NCBI GenBank assembly: GCA_038064375.1
Contig: JBBTTF010000001.1
Span: 496,001-560,000 of the forward strand
DNA: 64,000 nt
Reading direction: 5' to 3'
Source: JBBTTE01 sp038064375
GTDB taxonomy: Bacteria > Patescibacteriota > Saccharimonadia > Saccharimonadales > UBA4665
Shown: positions 1 through 7,375 of the stretch, one piece after another
Numbering within the stretch: position 1 is the stretch's first letter
How the letters are laid out: the number at the start of each line of letters is the position of its first letter
Notes under the pieces: model-generated
What the model was told of the DNA's origin: nothing
The model's database searches: none
Seen by the model: the letters and a program-made list of their open reading frames with translations, nothing else
Made by a program: the position numbers and the translations under genes

Positions 1-2625
1 GAGGCCAAAAAAGTCTTGCCCAAAGAGGTGCTAGATCGAGCCAAGTACGAGCTAGGCGTCATTGAGCAGATGGGCTTTAACGGCTACTTTTTAATCATTG
101 CTGACTTTGTGGGTTGGGGCAAGGATCAGGGAATTGTCTTTGGTCCGGGGCGAGGTAGTGCTGCCGGATCGATCATCTCCTACGCACTCAAGATCACCGA
201 ACTTGACCCTCTAGAGTACGACTTGCTGTTTGAGCGTTTCTTAAACCCCGATCGTATTAGCATGCCCGACGTCGACATCGATATTCAGGATAATAGGCGC
301 GGGGAAGTAATTCAGTATTGTGTCGAAAAGTACGGCAAAGAACGCGTTGCCAACATTGTGACTTTTGGTCGCATGGCAGCCCGCAACGCGGTACGTGATG
401 TGGCACGAGTTTTGCAAGTTCCTTATGCTGAGGCCGATCGATTTGCCAAGATGATTCCGCCGCCGGTTCAAGGTCGTCACATTCTGCTCGAGACATCACT
501 TATTGAGAACCGAGAACTCAAGCAAGAATACGAGACCAACGAAACTGCCAAGAAGGTCTTCGACCTAGCTGTTCAGATGGAAGGAACGATTAGGTCACAT
601 GGCGTTCATGCAGCGGGTGTTGTGATCGCGCCAGAAGACATTGTCAATTACACGCCACTAGAAATGGCTCAAAAAGGCGTCATCGCCACTCAATACTCTA
701 TGGGCCCAATCGAAGAGCTTGGACTGCTTAAGATGGACTTTCTTGGCCTATCCAACCTGACGATTATTAAGAACGCCCTCAGAATCATTAAGCGTGTTTA
801 TGGCAAAGATATCGATATCAGTACGATTCCTCTAGACGACAATCCAACTTATGAGCTCTTCCAAAGAGGTGATACCACAGGTGTCTTCCAGTTCGAATCA
901 GCCGGAATGAAACGCTACCTCAAAGAACTCAAGCCAACAGTCTTTGACGACCTCATTGCTATGAACGCACTGTATCGACCTGGTCCAATGCAGTGGATTG
1001 ACGACTTTATCAATCGCAAACACGGCAAACGCACAATCGAATACCTACACGACAAGACCCAAAACGCCCTTGAGAACACCTACGGGATACTTGTCTATCA
1101 AGAGCAAGTTATGCAGATCGCCAAGGATCTTTGTGGCTTTACTGGCGGACAAGCCGACACCTTGCGTAAAGGTGTGGCCAAGAAGAAGCCAGAGGTTCTT
1201 GCTGCGCTTAAGAAAGACTTTATTGATGGCGCTTTGGATAACTCCGATATCAGTAAGGGCAAAATCGAAGAGTTTTGGCGTTCACTAGAAGCCTTTGCGG
1301 CTTACTGCTTCCCTAAGGCACACTCATCTTGCTACGCCACGATTGCCTACCAGACCGCATATCTCAAAGCGCACTACCCAGCAGCCTTCATGGCGGCGTT
1401 AATGACCAGCGATTATGATGATACTGATCGACTTGCAATTGAGATTACCGAATGTAAGCACATGGGCGTGATCGTCTTGCCACCCGACGTTAATGAATCC
1501 TTTGTTGAGTTCTCCGTTGTTCCAGAAAAGAACGAGATTCGCTTTGGAATGGCAGCCATCAAAAACGTAGGTACCGGCGCAGTCGAGGAAATCTTGAGAG
1601 CGCGAGCTGACGGCAACTTCGAAAGCCTAGAAGACTTCCTGAGCCGTGTCAGCAACAGAATCGTCAATCGTAAGCCAATGGAGAGTCTGATTAAGGCGGG
1701 CGCCTTCGATCGTTTTGGTGACCGCTCAACGTTACTACACAATCTAGATATGATGTTGGCCTTTGCTAACAGGCTGCAAAAGCAGGCTAGCAGCGGGCAG
1801 ACGGATATCTTTGGCAACTTGCTTGACGGCGAAGCTGTCCACCGACCAAAACTTGAGCTCCAAGCCGCCGCAGAGGTGTTTGATAGCCGCGAACAGCTCC
1901 TCTGGGAGAGAGAGTTGCTCGGCCTCTACCTTAGTCAGCACCCGCTAGAAATGTTTGAGACAATCCTCAGCGAGCAAACTATACCAATTAACACTCTAAC
2001 GGTCGATCACGATGGCAAACAAGTGAGTATCGGCGGTGCTATAACCGACTTCCGCGAAATCACTACCAAGACCGGTCAGCGCATGGCCTTCGTTAAGCTT
2101 GAAGATCGCTTTGGCGAGATCGAGGCTATTCTATTCCCTAACAGTTATCAGCAGACAATCGGCTTATGGGAACGCGACCGCGTCGTGCTGATAAGGGGTA
2201 AGATTAATGCTCGCGATAAAGAAGGCAACCAATCATCAGAGGTCAAAGTTATGGTTGATGATGCCCGCGAGATAACGTCTCAGCAAGCCTCGGCCTACGA
2301 AGCCACAGGCAAAAAACGTAAAACGCCCAAAGCTCGCGCTGCTGCTAAGCCCAAGGCTGTATCCGCAAAAGTTGACCAGCCCTCCGTCACTGAACCGGTT
2401 ACCCAGCGGCTATACATCCGGCTTATCAATACAAACGACGAGAACACTCTACGCACACTCAAAGAGACTATCGACGATCACCAAGGCGAAACAGAAGTTG
2501 TACTTGTGCTTGGCGCATCCGAGAGCAAGCAGGCTATTAAGCTTCCAACGGGAATTGATCGTGCCAGCGAAGGTCTCAACAAGCTAGAAACTCTAGTCGG
2601 AGCAGATAATCTAGTACTACGCTAA
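1..2625 (+). CDS. dnaE: DNA polymerase III subunit alpha (C-terminal part, 5' truncated by window edge)
   Basis: Catalytic alpha subunit of the replicative DNA polymerase III. The frame is open from base 1, so the N-terminal PHP domain and part of the palm lie outside the window. Visible are the PGRGSAAGS motif near fragment residue 49 and the PDVDID motif near residue 90, which carries catalytic aspartates of the C-family polymerase palm. The fingers region follows, then a C-terminal OB fold (about residues 665-740) and a lysine/alanine-rich linker near residue 770. The gene ends four bases inside a convergent gene. The family assignment is secure; only the start is missing. Confidence 0.97.
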   Translation, partial: EAKKVLPKEVLDRAKYELGVIEQMGFNGYFLIIADFVGWGKDQGIVFGPGRGSAAGSIISYALKITELDPLEYDLLFERFLNPDRISMPDVDIDIQDNRRGEVIQYCVEKYGKERVANIVTFGRMAARNAVRDVARVLQVPYAEADRFAKMIPPPVQGRHILLETSLIENRELKQEYETNETAKKVFDLAVQMEGTIRSHGVHAAGVVIAPEDIVNYTPLEMAQKGVIATQYSMGPIEELGLLKMDFLGLSNLTIIKNALRIIKRVYGKDIDISTIPLDDNPTYELFQRGDTTGVFQFESAGMKRYLKELKPTVFDDLIAMNALYRPGPMQWIDDFINRKHGKRTIEYLHDKTQNALENTYGILVYQEQVMQIAKDLCGFTGGQADTLRKGVAKKKPEVLAALKKDFIDGALDNSDISKGKIEEFWRSLEAFAAYCFPKAHSSCYATIAYQTAYLKAHYPAAFMAALMTSDYDDTDRLAIEITECKHMGVIVLPPDVNESFVEFSVVPEKNEIRFGMAAIKNVGTGAVEEILRARADGNFESLEDFLSRVSNRIVNRKPMESLIKAGAFDRFGDRSTLLHNLDMMLAFANRLQKQASSGQTDIFGNLLDGEAVHRPKLELQAAAEVFDSREQLLWERELLGLYLSQHPLEMFETILSEQTIPINTLTVDHDGKQVSIGGAITDFREITTKTGQRMAFVKLEDRFGEIEAILFPNSYQQTIGLWERDRVVLIRGKINARDKEGNQSSEVKVMVDDAREITSQQASAYEATGKKRKTPKARAAAKPKAVSAKVDQPSVTEPVTQRLYIRLINTNDENTLRTLKETIDDHQGETEVVLVLGASESKQAIKLPTGIDRASEGLNKLETLVGADNLVLR

Positions 2626-3050
2626 CGGGTCAGTACAAAACCAACGGTAACGACTAAGACGACGGCTACATCAAGCCATGGGTTTTTAGCAATAAACTTT
2701 TCGCCGCGACTTATCATCCGGTGAATACGATACCAGTGGCGGAAGACAAAAAACACAAAGGCAGCAGCTGTGATCGCCAGAGCAACAACTAGTAAAGTCG
2801 AGCTTGGATTGTCGAGAATGGTCTGAATTCTAGTCAGTGGCTGGCCATCACTGTCAAGCAGCTCGCTTGGAACCAAAGCCGCCTCTATAGCTTTAGGCCA
2901 GAAGTGGTTTGCGAGAGCACCAAGACCAACTATCAATAACATTGGTATATAAGGAAAATAGGCCTTCAGGTAAGGCTTGTCCTGCCGGTGGTGCTGAGCA
3001 CGGCGTTTTTTGTGTGAAACAGTTGGTTTGGGTCGTGTTGCTATTGCCAT
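2622..3050 (-). CDS. small integral membrane protein, unknown function
   Basis: 142 residues. The N-terminus is basic and histidine-containing (KKRRAQHHRQDK), followed by hydrophobic segments around residues 32-48, 88-106 and 123-140, separated by a basic loop. This suggests a three-helix inner membrane protein with a cytoplasmic basic N-terminus. It converges on dnaE with a 4-base overlap, so the two share no transcript. No family recognised. The start codon ATG lies at the right end; an AT-rich stretch upstream could hold a promoter but no clear -35 is seen. Confidence 0.6.
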   Translation of the reverse strand: MAIATRPKPTVSHKKRRAQHHRQDKPYLKAYFPYIPMLLIVGLGALANHFWPKAIEAALVPSELLDSDGQPLTRIQTILDNPSSTLLVVALAITAAAFVFFVFRHWYRIHRMISRGEKFIAKNPWLDVAVVLVVTVGFVLTR

Positions 3051-3089
3051 ATTTGTTTTTGATTAAGCTAAATATATTTTAACACATAA

Positions 3090-3587
3090 CTAGGCCATAA
3101 AGCGCAAGTGGTATAGCGACATGGCAGCGGCCTGCGCGACATTGAATGATTCTTTGCTGCCAAACATCGGTATTTCAACAATATTATCGCAGGCAGCCAG
3201 TACCTCAGGCTCGACGCCTTCGACTTCGCGGCCAACTATTAGGGCGACTTTGCCGCGCGACTTAAAGTCGGTGAGCTTTATTGAGTTTGGGGTTTGTTCC
3301 AGCGCCGTCACTAAATAATCATCTTGTTTTAGCTCTTTAATAAGGCCGTCGATCTCATTGATATGTTGCCATGATTGAGAAGTTTCTGCACCTAGGGCAG
3401 TCTTGCTGATTTGTTTATCAATCTTAGTAGCCAAATGGGGCAGACGCTCATCCTTGCTGTGTAGCGGGTAGGGTGTATATCCGGTTAAATAGACCTTATC
3501 AACCCCTAATCCTTCGGCAGTTCTGAGCAGTGAACCGACATTATGGGCGCTGCGTAGATTGTGAGCTATCAAAATCAGATGCTTCAT
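3090..3587 (-). CDS. SpoU/TrmH-family RNA 2'-O-ribose methyltransferase
   Basis: 165-residue SPOUT (trefoil-knot) methyltransferase expected to transfer a methyl group from S-adenosylmethionine to a ribose 2'-OH in tRNA or rRNA. All three SpoU motifs are present: NLRSAHNVGSLLRTAEG near residue 10, LIVGREVEGVEPE near 115, and IPMFGSKESFNVAQAAAM near 140. It is a minimal catalytic domain with no N-terminal substrate-binding extension, which makes it resemble TrmL more than RlmB, but the target cannot be fixed from sequence. Its -10 box TATAGT ends eight bases before the ATG, so the transcript is probably leaderless. Divergent from pilB. Confidence 0.85.
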   Translation of the reverse strand: MKHLILIAHNLRSAHNVGSLLRTAEGLGVDKVYLTGYTPYPLHSKDERLPHLATKIDKQISKTALGAETSQSWQHINEIDGLIKELKQDDYLVTALEQTPNSIKLTDFKSRGKVALIVGREVEGVEPEVLAACDNIVEIPMFGSKESFNVAQAAAMSLYHLRFMA

Positions 3588-3595
3588 AGGATTAC

Positions 3596-3601
3596 ACTAT
3601 A
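3596..3601 (-). promoter_or_regulatory. -10 box of the SpoU methyltransferase gene
   Basis: On the minus strand this reads TATAGT, eight bases upstream of the ATG at 3587. No Shine-Dalgarno sequence lies between. Predicted to give a leaderless mRNA; no convincing -35 was found. Confidence 0.5.
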
Positions 3602-3623
3602 CCGCATGAGTGCGCTTATGCTT

Positions 3624-3629
3624 TATACT
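3624..3629 (+). promoter_or_regulatory. -10 box of pilB
   Basis: TATACT ends eight bases before the pilB ATG at 3638. There is no Shine-Dalgarno sequence, so initiation would be on a leaderless or nearly leaderless mRNA. It is divergent from the promoter at 3596-3601. Confidence 0.5.
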
Positions 3630-3637
3630 AGACAGAT

Positions 3638-5245
3638 ATGAGTCAAGATGCTCGACAGGACGAAGAACAGGCTACGCAGCGCCGTGCACGGGTGTTGGGG
3701 CTTGATTATGCTGATACCTCGCAGATTCAGAGCAAAGTATTGTACAAAGACATCCTGACTGTCAAAGAGCTATACGACATGAGAATAGTGCCCCTGCACG
3801 CCGACAAGAGCAATGTGATGTTTGGTGTAACTACTACCACTTCGCAACAGAATATGGCCGAGATCAGGCGCCGCTTTCAGGATCAGCGAATCGCCATGGC
3901 GATCATCTCCGACACTGGTTACCGCGAGTACATGCAACTTTATGACCCGCCGCAAAAGATTGTTTACCATGACATTGCCATCAATGACGCTGGTAGTGAA
4001 GAGCAGGTTCAAAAGGTCTCCAGCATGCTTGAGCAGGTCAGGGCTGATGATATGTTGGCCTATTTGGTGGCTCAAGCCCACAACCTCAACGCCTCAGATA
4101 TTCACATCGAGACACAAGCCAACGATATTCGAATTCGTCTCCGTATCGACGGCGTCCTCCATGCGGTTGCTCGTCTTCAACAGGATAAATATCGCGTTTT
4201 GATATCGGCGATTGCCAGTGCTGGCAACGTTTCGACTTCCTCGGGAGAAGCCCAACAGGGTCACATTGCCCAGAAGGTAAAGATGGCCGACGGCAATCAA
4301 GTAGACGTCAACGTTCGGCTAGAAACCGTACCAACCATCAATGGTATGGACGTTGTGATGCGTTTGTTTAACATGAACGCCTCGATGTATACACTTGATC
4401 GACTTGGCTTGTCAGAGGCTGAGCGCGGGATCGTCGATGGAATAATTGCCAAACCAACTGGTTTAGTCATGATTGTTGGACCTACAGGTTCAGGTAAGAC
4501 AACCACGCTGTACTCGATGCTTAACTCGCTCAACACCGAAGAGCGCAAGATTATTACGATCGAAGACCCAGTCGAATACCAGTTTGCCGGCATCACCCAA
4601 ATATCGGTTCATTCCACTGAGGGCGGCAATGACGACAGCTTTGCTGATAAGTTGCGTGCCGTTTTGCGTCTTGATCCTGACATTGTGATGGTTGGTGAGA
4701 TTCGTGACATGGACACGGCCAAGACGGCGCTACAGGCGGCTCTGACTGGTCACCTCGTGCTTGCTACTTTTCACGCTAGTTCAGCATCTGCTGCCTTAAC
4801 GCGTTTATCAGACATTATTGGCCAGAACCCGCTGTTTATATCGGCTATTCGTCTTGTGATGGCTCAGCGGCTGGTGCGCCGTCTGGATGATGATCTCAAG
4901 CAGCCATATGATCCAAGTGAAGCTGAATGGAAGCAGATTACCGATGTAATTGATACTTTGCCAGAAGGCATCGAGCGACCAAATCTCGATGGTCTCAAAC
5001 TATATAAGCCCGGAACTTCAGTCGAAAACCCCTATGGTTTTAAAGGTCAGATCGCTGTACGTGAACAGTTCACTATGAGCGATAAACTAAGACGTCTACT
5101 AGAAGATCCCAAGATAACCGTCACATCACAGGCTATAGAAGACGCCGCCACGCACTCTGGCATGTTGACGATGGTTCAGGACGGTATGCTTAAAATCGTC
5201 GCTGGCGAGACCACTCTCGAAGAACTTTTCCGCGTTGTCGGCTAG
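3638..5245 (+). CDS. pilB: type IV pilus / type II secretion assembly ATPase, PilB/GspE family
   Basis: 535-residue hexameric ATPase that powers pilus extension at the cytoplasmic face. It has an N-terminal MshEN-like region (residues 1-130), then the ATPase core: Walker A GPTGSGKTTT near 282, Asp box IITIEDPVEYQ near 307, Walker B LRLDPDIVMVGEIRD near 340, and His box TGHLVLATFHAS near 367. The tetracysteine zinc module that most PilB/GspE proteins carry before the final ~70 residues is absent; the matching stretch (about residues 448-475) has no cysteine. Family secure; pilus versus secretion role is inferred, because no other pilus genes are in view. Confidence 0.9.
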   Translation: MSQDARQDEEQATQRRARVLGLDYADTSQIQSKVLYKDILTVKELYDMRIVPLHADKSNVMFGVTTTTSQQNMAEIRRRFQDQRIAMAIISDTGYREYMQLYDPPQKIVYHDIAINDAGSEEQVQKVSSMLEQVRADDMLAYLVAQAHNLNASDIHIETQANDIRIRLRIDGVLHAVARLQQDKYRVLISAIASAGNVSTSSGEAQQGHIAQKVKMADGNQVDVNVRLETVPTINGMDVVMRLFNMNASMYTLDRLGLSEAERGIVDGIIAKPTGLVMIVGPTGSGKTTTLYSMLNSLNTEERKIITIEDPVEYQFAGITQISVHSTEGGNDDSFADKLRAVLRLDPDIVMVGEIRDMDTAKTALQAALTGHLVLATFHASSASAALTRLSDIIGQNPLFISAIRLVMAQRLVRRLDDDLKQPYDPSEAEWKQITDVIDTLPEGIERPNLDGLKLYKPGTSVENPYGFKGQIAVREQFTMSDKLRRLLEDPKITVTSQAIEDAATHSGMLTMVQDGMLKIVAGETTLEELFRVVG

Positions 5246-5718
5246 TCCTTGTTGTCCTCTCGTAACTTGTAGGCTTGAGCAGCTAGCTCACGTTGCGACT
5301 TTTGCTGGGCTTTCTTAAGCTTACGAGGTGTCTTGGTTTTCGGCTGGGTATACCGATTCCTAACTTGCGAGATATCATCTGCGCTTGCATCTTTCCATTC
5401 CTTTACAGTTGCTTCCCATAGGTCAAAAACAGACTCTTTTGCTGAGGCATCATCTACTAGCGCATCAATGATCTTTGGCATATAACCATAAGCTAATGCG
5501 TCCATGCCCATGAGATGTTTTTCGGCAAAAGTCGATAAGTTTTCCGTGAGTCTAGATATTAATCTCTCGGCAGTCATGCTTTCGCCACCTAGTTTTTCGA
5601 TTTGTGGAGATAATTCGTTATGTATAGAAATTTGCCCAAGCCGCTGGCGAATACGTAGTTCGCTCGGCATATTAATAGCGGTTTCGCCGTTATCAGACAG
5701 GTTTGGTGGTTTTTCCAT
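5242..5718 (-). CDS. hypothetical protein with basic C-terminus
   Basis: 158 residues, predicted largely helical and soluble, with no signal peptide or membrane segment. The last ~35 residues are lysine- and glutamine-rich (RKLKKAQQKSQRE), suggesting nucleic-acid or ribosome contact, but this is only inference. No family recognised. It converges on pilB with a 4-base overlap. It has its own leaderless-type promoter: TATAAT on the minus strand ends eight bases before the ATG. Confidence 0.55.
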   Translation of the reverse strand: MEKPPNLSDNGETAINMPSELRIRQRLGQISIHNELSPQIEKLGGESMTAERLISRLTENLSTFAEKHLMGMDALAYGYMPKIIDALVDDASAKESVFDLWEATVKEWKDASADDISQVRNRYTQPKTKTPRKLKKAQQKSQRELAAQAYKLREDNKD

Positions 5719-5726
5719 AGGGCATC

Positions 5727-5732
5727 ATTATA
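5727..5732 (-). promoter_or_regulatory. -10 box of the hypothetical gene at 5242-5718
   Basis: Minus-strand TATAAT, eight bases from the ATG at 5718, with no Shine-Dalgarno sequence. Confidence 0.5.
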
Positions 5733-5774
5733 TAATCATTTGAGGTTTATTGGTAGAATCTGTTCTTAAAGGTG

Positions 5775-5803
5775 TTGCAACAGAGGAGAAAATCCTGTAC
5801 AAT
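5775..5803 (+). promoter_or_regulatory. rplS promoter
   Basis: TTGCAA (5775-5780), a 17-base spacer, and TACAAT (5798-5803). The rplS ATG begins ten bases after the -10 box, so the predicted transcript has almost no 5' leader. Confidence 0.65.
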
Positions 5804-5813
5804 CTACATCTAT

Positions 5814-6347
5814 ATGCAAAGTGTGATTCAAATAATCAGTGACCGATCAAAGAAGAAGGCTGTTGTTGCAGTTCGTTCTGGCGATACCGTTAAAGTTCAC
5901 CAGAAAATTCGTGAAGGCAACAAAGAACGTATTCAGATCTTCCAAGGTCTTGTCATCAAGACCAGCAAGCGCGGCAGTCAAACCAGCCGTATTACTGTTC
6001 GTCGTATCGCCAGCGGTGTTGGTGTCGAAAAGAGCTTTTTGCTACATAGCCCACTAGTTGTCCAAGTCGAAGTTACCAAGCGAAGCAAAGTTCGCCGCAA
6101 CTATCTAAGCTACATGCGTAACCGTACTGGTAAGTCAGCTCGTATGACTGGTGTAGACTTTGACCGCGAGGCCGTCAACTCGGTCCACGACGAAGCTGCC
6201 GAAGCCGAAGAGGCCAAGCTGCACGAGGCAAAAGCTGCAGAAGCCGCCGAAAAAGCTGCTGCCAAAGCCGCCGAAGAAGCCGAGCAAGAAGCCAAGGCTG
6301 CAGCCGTTGTTGCTCGTCACGAAGAAGCTGCTAAGTCCGACGCCTAA
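5814..6347 (+). CDS. rplS: 50S ribosomal protein bL19
   Basis: bL19 lies at the 30S-50S interface. The core (residues 1-118) is recognisable from SGDTVKVHQKIREG, RIQIFQGLVIK and the end VRRNYLSYMRNRTGKSAR. After it comes a ~58-residue extension, almost entirely Ala, Glu and Lys and probably one long helix; usual bL19 is about 115 residues in total. I chose ATG 5814, which sits ten bases after a good -10 box, over the in-frame upstream region that the promoter would exclude. The tail is discussed with other ribosomal tails in the findings. Confidence 0.93.
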   Translation: MQSVIQIISDRSKKKAVVAVRSGDTVKVHQKIREGNKERIQIFQGLVIKTSKRGSQTSRITVRRIASGVGVEKSFLLHSPLVVQVEVTKRSKVRRNYLSYMRNRTGKSARMTGVDFDREAVNSVHDEAAEAEEAKLHEAKAAEAAEKAAAKAAEEAEQEAKAAAVVARHEEAAKSDA

Positions 6348-6396
6348 TCCCTTACAGGCTTTATGGTGCGATTTAATACTTAGTTAATGATTAAGT

Positions 6397-6405
6397 TGCT
6401 AAACT
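6397..6405 (+). promoter_or_regulatory. rnhB extended -10 promoter
   Basis: TGC followed by TAAACT (6400-6405), ending six bases before the rnhB ATG. Fits the leaderless pattern of this genome. Confidence 0.45.
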
Positions 6406-6411
6406 AGGGTA

Positions 6412-6987
6412 ATGATTATTGTTGGGATTGATGAAGTCGGTAGGGGTTGCTGGGCTGGGCCGGTGGTGGCAGGTGCGGTAGCGCTCAATAGTGACTTCAT
6501 AGTGCCCGCAGGAGCTGGCTGGAAGCTTGGTGACTCTAAGTTGCTATCCAAGAAGCAGCGAGAGCTGACCAACGAAGGCCTACGCGCACTGGGTGTAAAA
6601 ATCGGTTTGGGCTGGGTTGACGCAGCAACTGTTGACAAGGTGGGCATTACCACCGCTGTCAAGATGGCCATGGAACAAGCCCTACAACAGATCAAAACCG
6701 ACTACGATGAGGTAATTATCGATGGAAACCTTAATTTCTTATCAGATCAGCCCAAAACGCGAGCTTTGGTAAAGGCTGATGCGAGTACGCCGGCAGTTAG
6801 CGCAGCCAGTATTGTGGCCAAGGTTGCCCGCGACAACTACATGGCCGAAGCCATCGATAAGTATCCAGACTATGGCTTCGAGCAGCATGTTGGCTATGGC
6901 ACGGCTCTACATCTTGAAAAATTAAAGCTTCACGGAATAACAGATCTGCACCGCAAGTCGTTCAAACCAATTAAGGCCATGCTGTAA
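6412..6987 (+). CDS. rnhB: ribonuclease HII
   Basis: 191-residue endonuclease that cuts the RNA strand of RNA-DNA hybrids and removes misincorporated ribonucleotides. Seen: GIDEVGRGCWAGPVVAGAV at residues 4-22 (catalytic Asp and Glu of DEVGRG), VIIDGN near 102 (third acidic residue), and KADASTPAVSAASIVAKV near 121 with the basic/serine-rich motif of the family. Its last base is shared with the start of yraN, so the two are translationally coupled, an arrangement common in bacteria. Confidence 0.95.
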   Translation: MIIVGIDEVGRGCWAGPVVAGAVALNSDFIVPAGAGWKLGDSKLLSKKQRELTNEGLRALGVKIGLGWVDAATVDKVGITTAVKMAMEQALQQIKTDYDEVIIDGNLNFLSDQPKTRALVKADASTPAVSAASIVAKVARDNYMAEAIDKYPDYGFEQHVGYGTALHLEKLKLHGITDLHRKSFKPIKAML

Positions 6988-7340
6988 TGGGTCGCTTGTC
7001 GACAACCGAGTCAGGTCGCAAAGCCGAGATTGCCGCCAGAGTTTATCTGGAGATGCGCGGGTTTAAGATATTGGAAACCAATTGGCGCCGACCACGTTGC
7101 GAGATTGATATTATTGCCAGCAAAGACAATGTTGTTCATTTCGTAGAAGTTAAGTACCGCCGCGACAACGAGCAGGGCGGTGGACTAGAGTCGATTACGG
7201 CAACTAAGCTTAAGCAAATGCAGCGAGCGGCGTGGATGTGGGTTGACGAATCCAAGTGGCGTGGCAAGTATGTGCTATCAGCGGTAGAAATCGGCGGCAG
7301 CGACTACGTTGTTATGGGCTTTATCGAAAACGTTTTTTAG
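6987..7340 (+). CDS. yraN: YraN family (UPF0102) endonuclease-like protein
   Basis: 117 residues. Restriction-endonuclease-like fold: GRKAEIAARVYLEMRGFKILETN at the N-terminus, then CEIDIIASKDNVVHFVEVKYR near residue 40, which holds the D..EVK catalytic triad pattern of PD-(D/E)XK nucleases. The biological role of the family is poorly defined; the usual neighbour is rnhB, as here (1-base overlap). The gene ends 36 bases before the convergent aminopeptidase gene. Confidence 0.88.
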   Translation: MGRLSTTESGRKAEIAARVYLEMRGFKILETNWRRPRCEIDIIASKDNVVHFVEVKYRRDNEQGGGLESITATKLKQMQRAAWMWVDESKWRGKYVLSAVEIGGSDYVVMGFIENVF

Positions 7341-7375
7341 ACCTGCAAGGAGGTCCAGAGGTCCGCAAGCTAAAT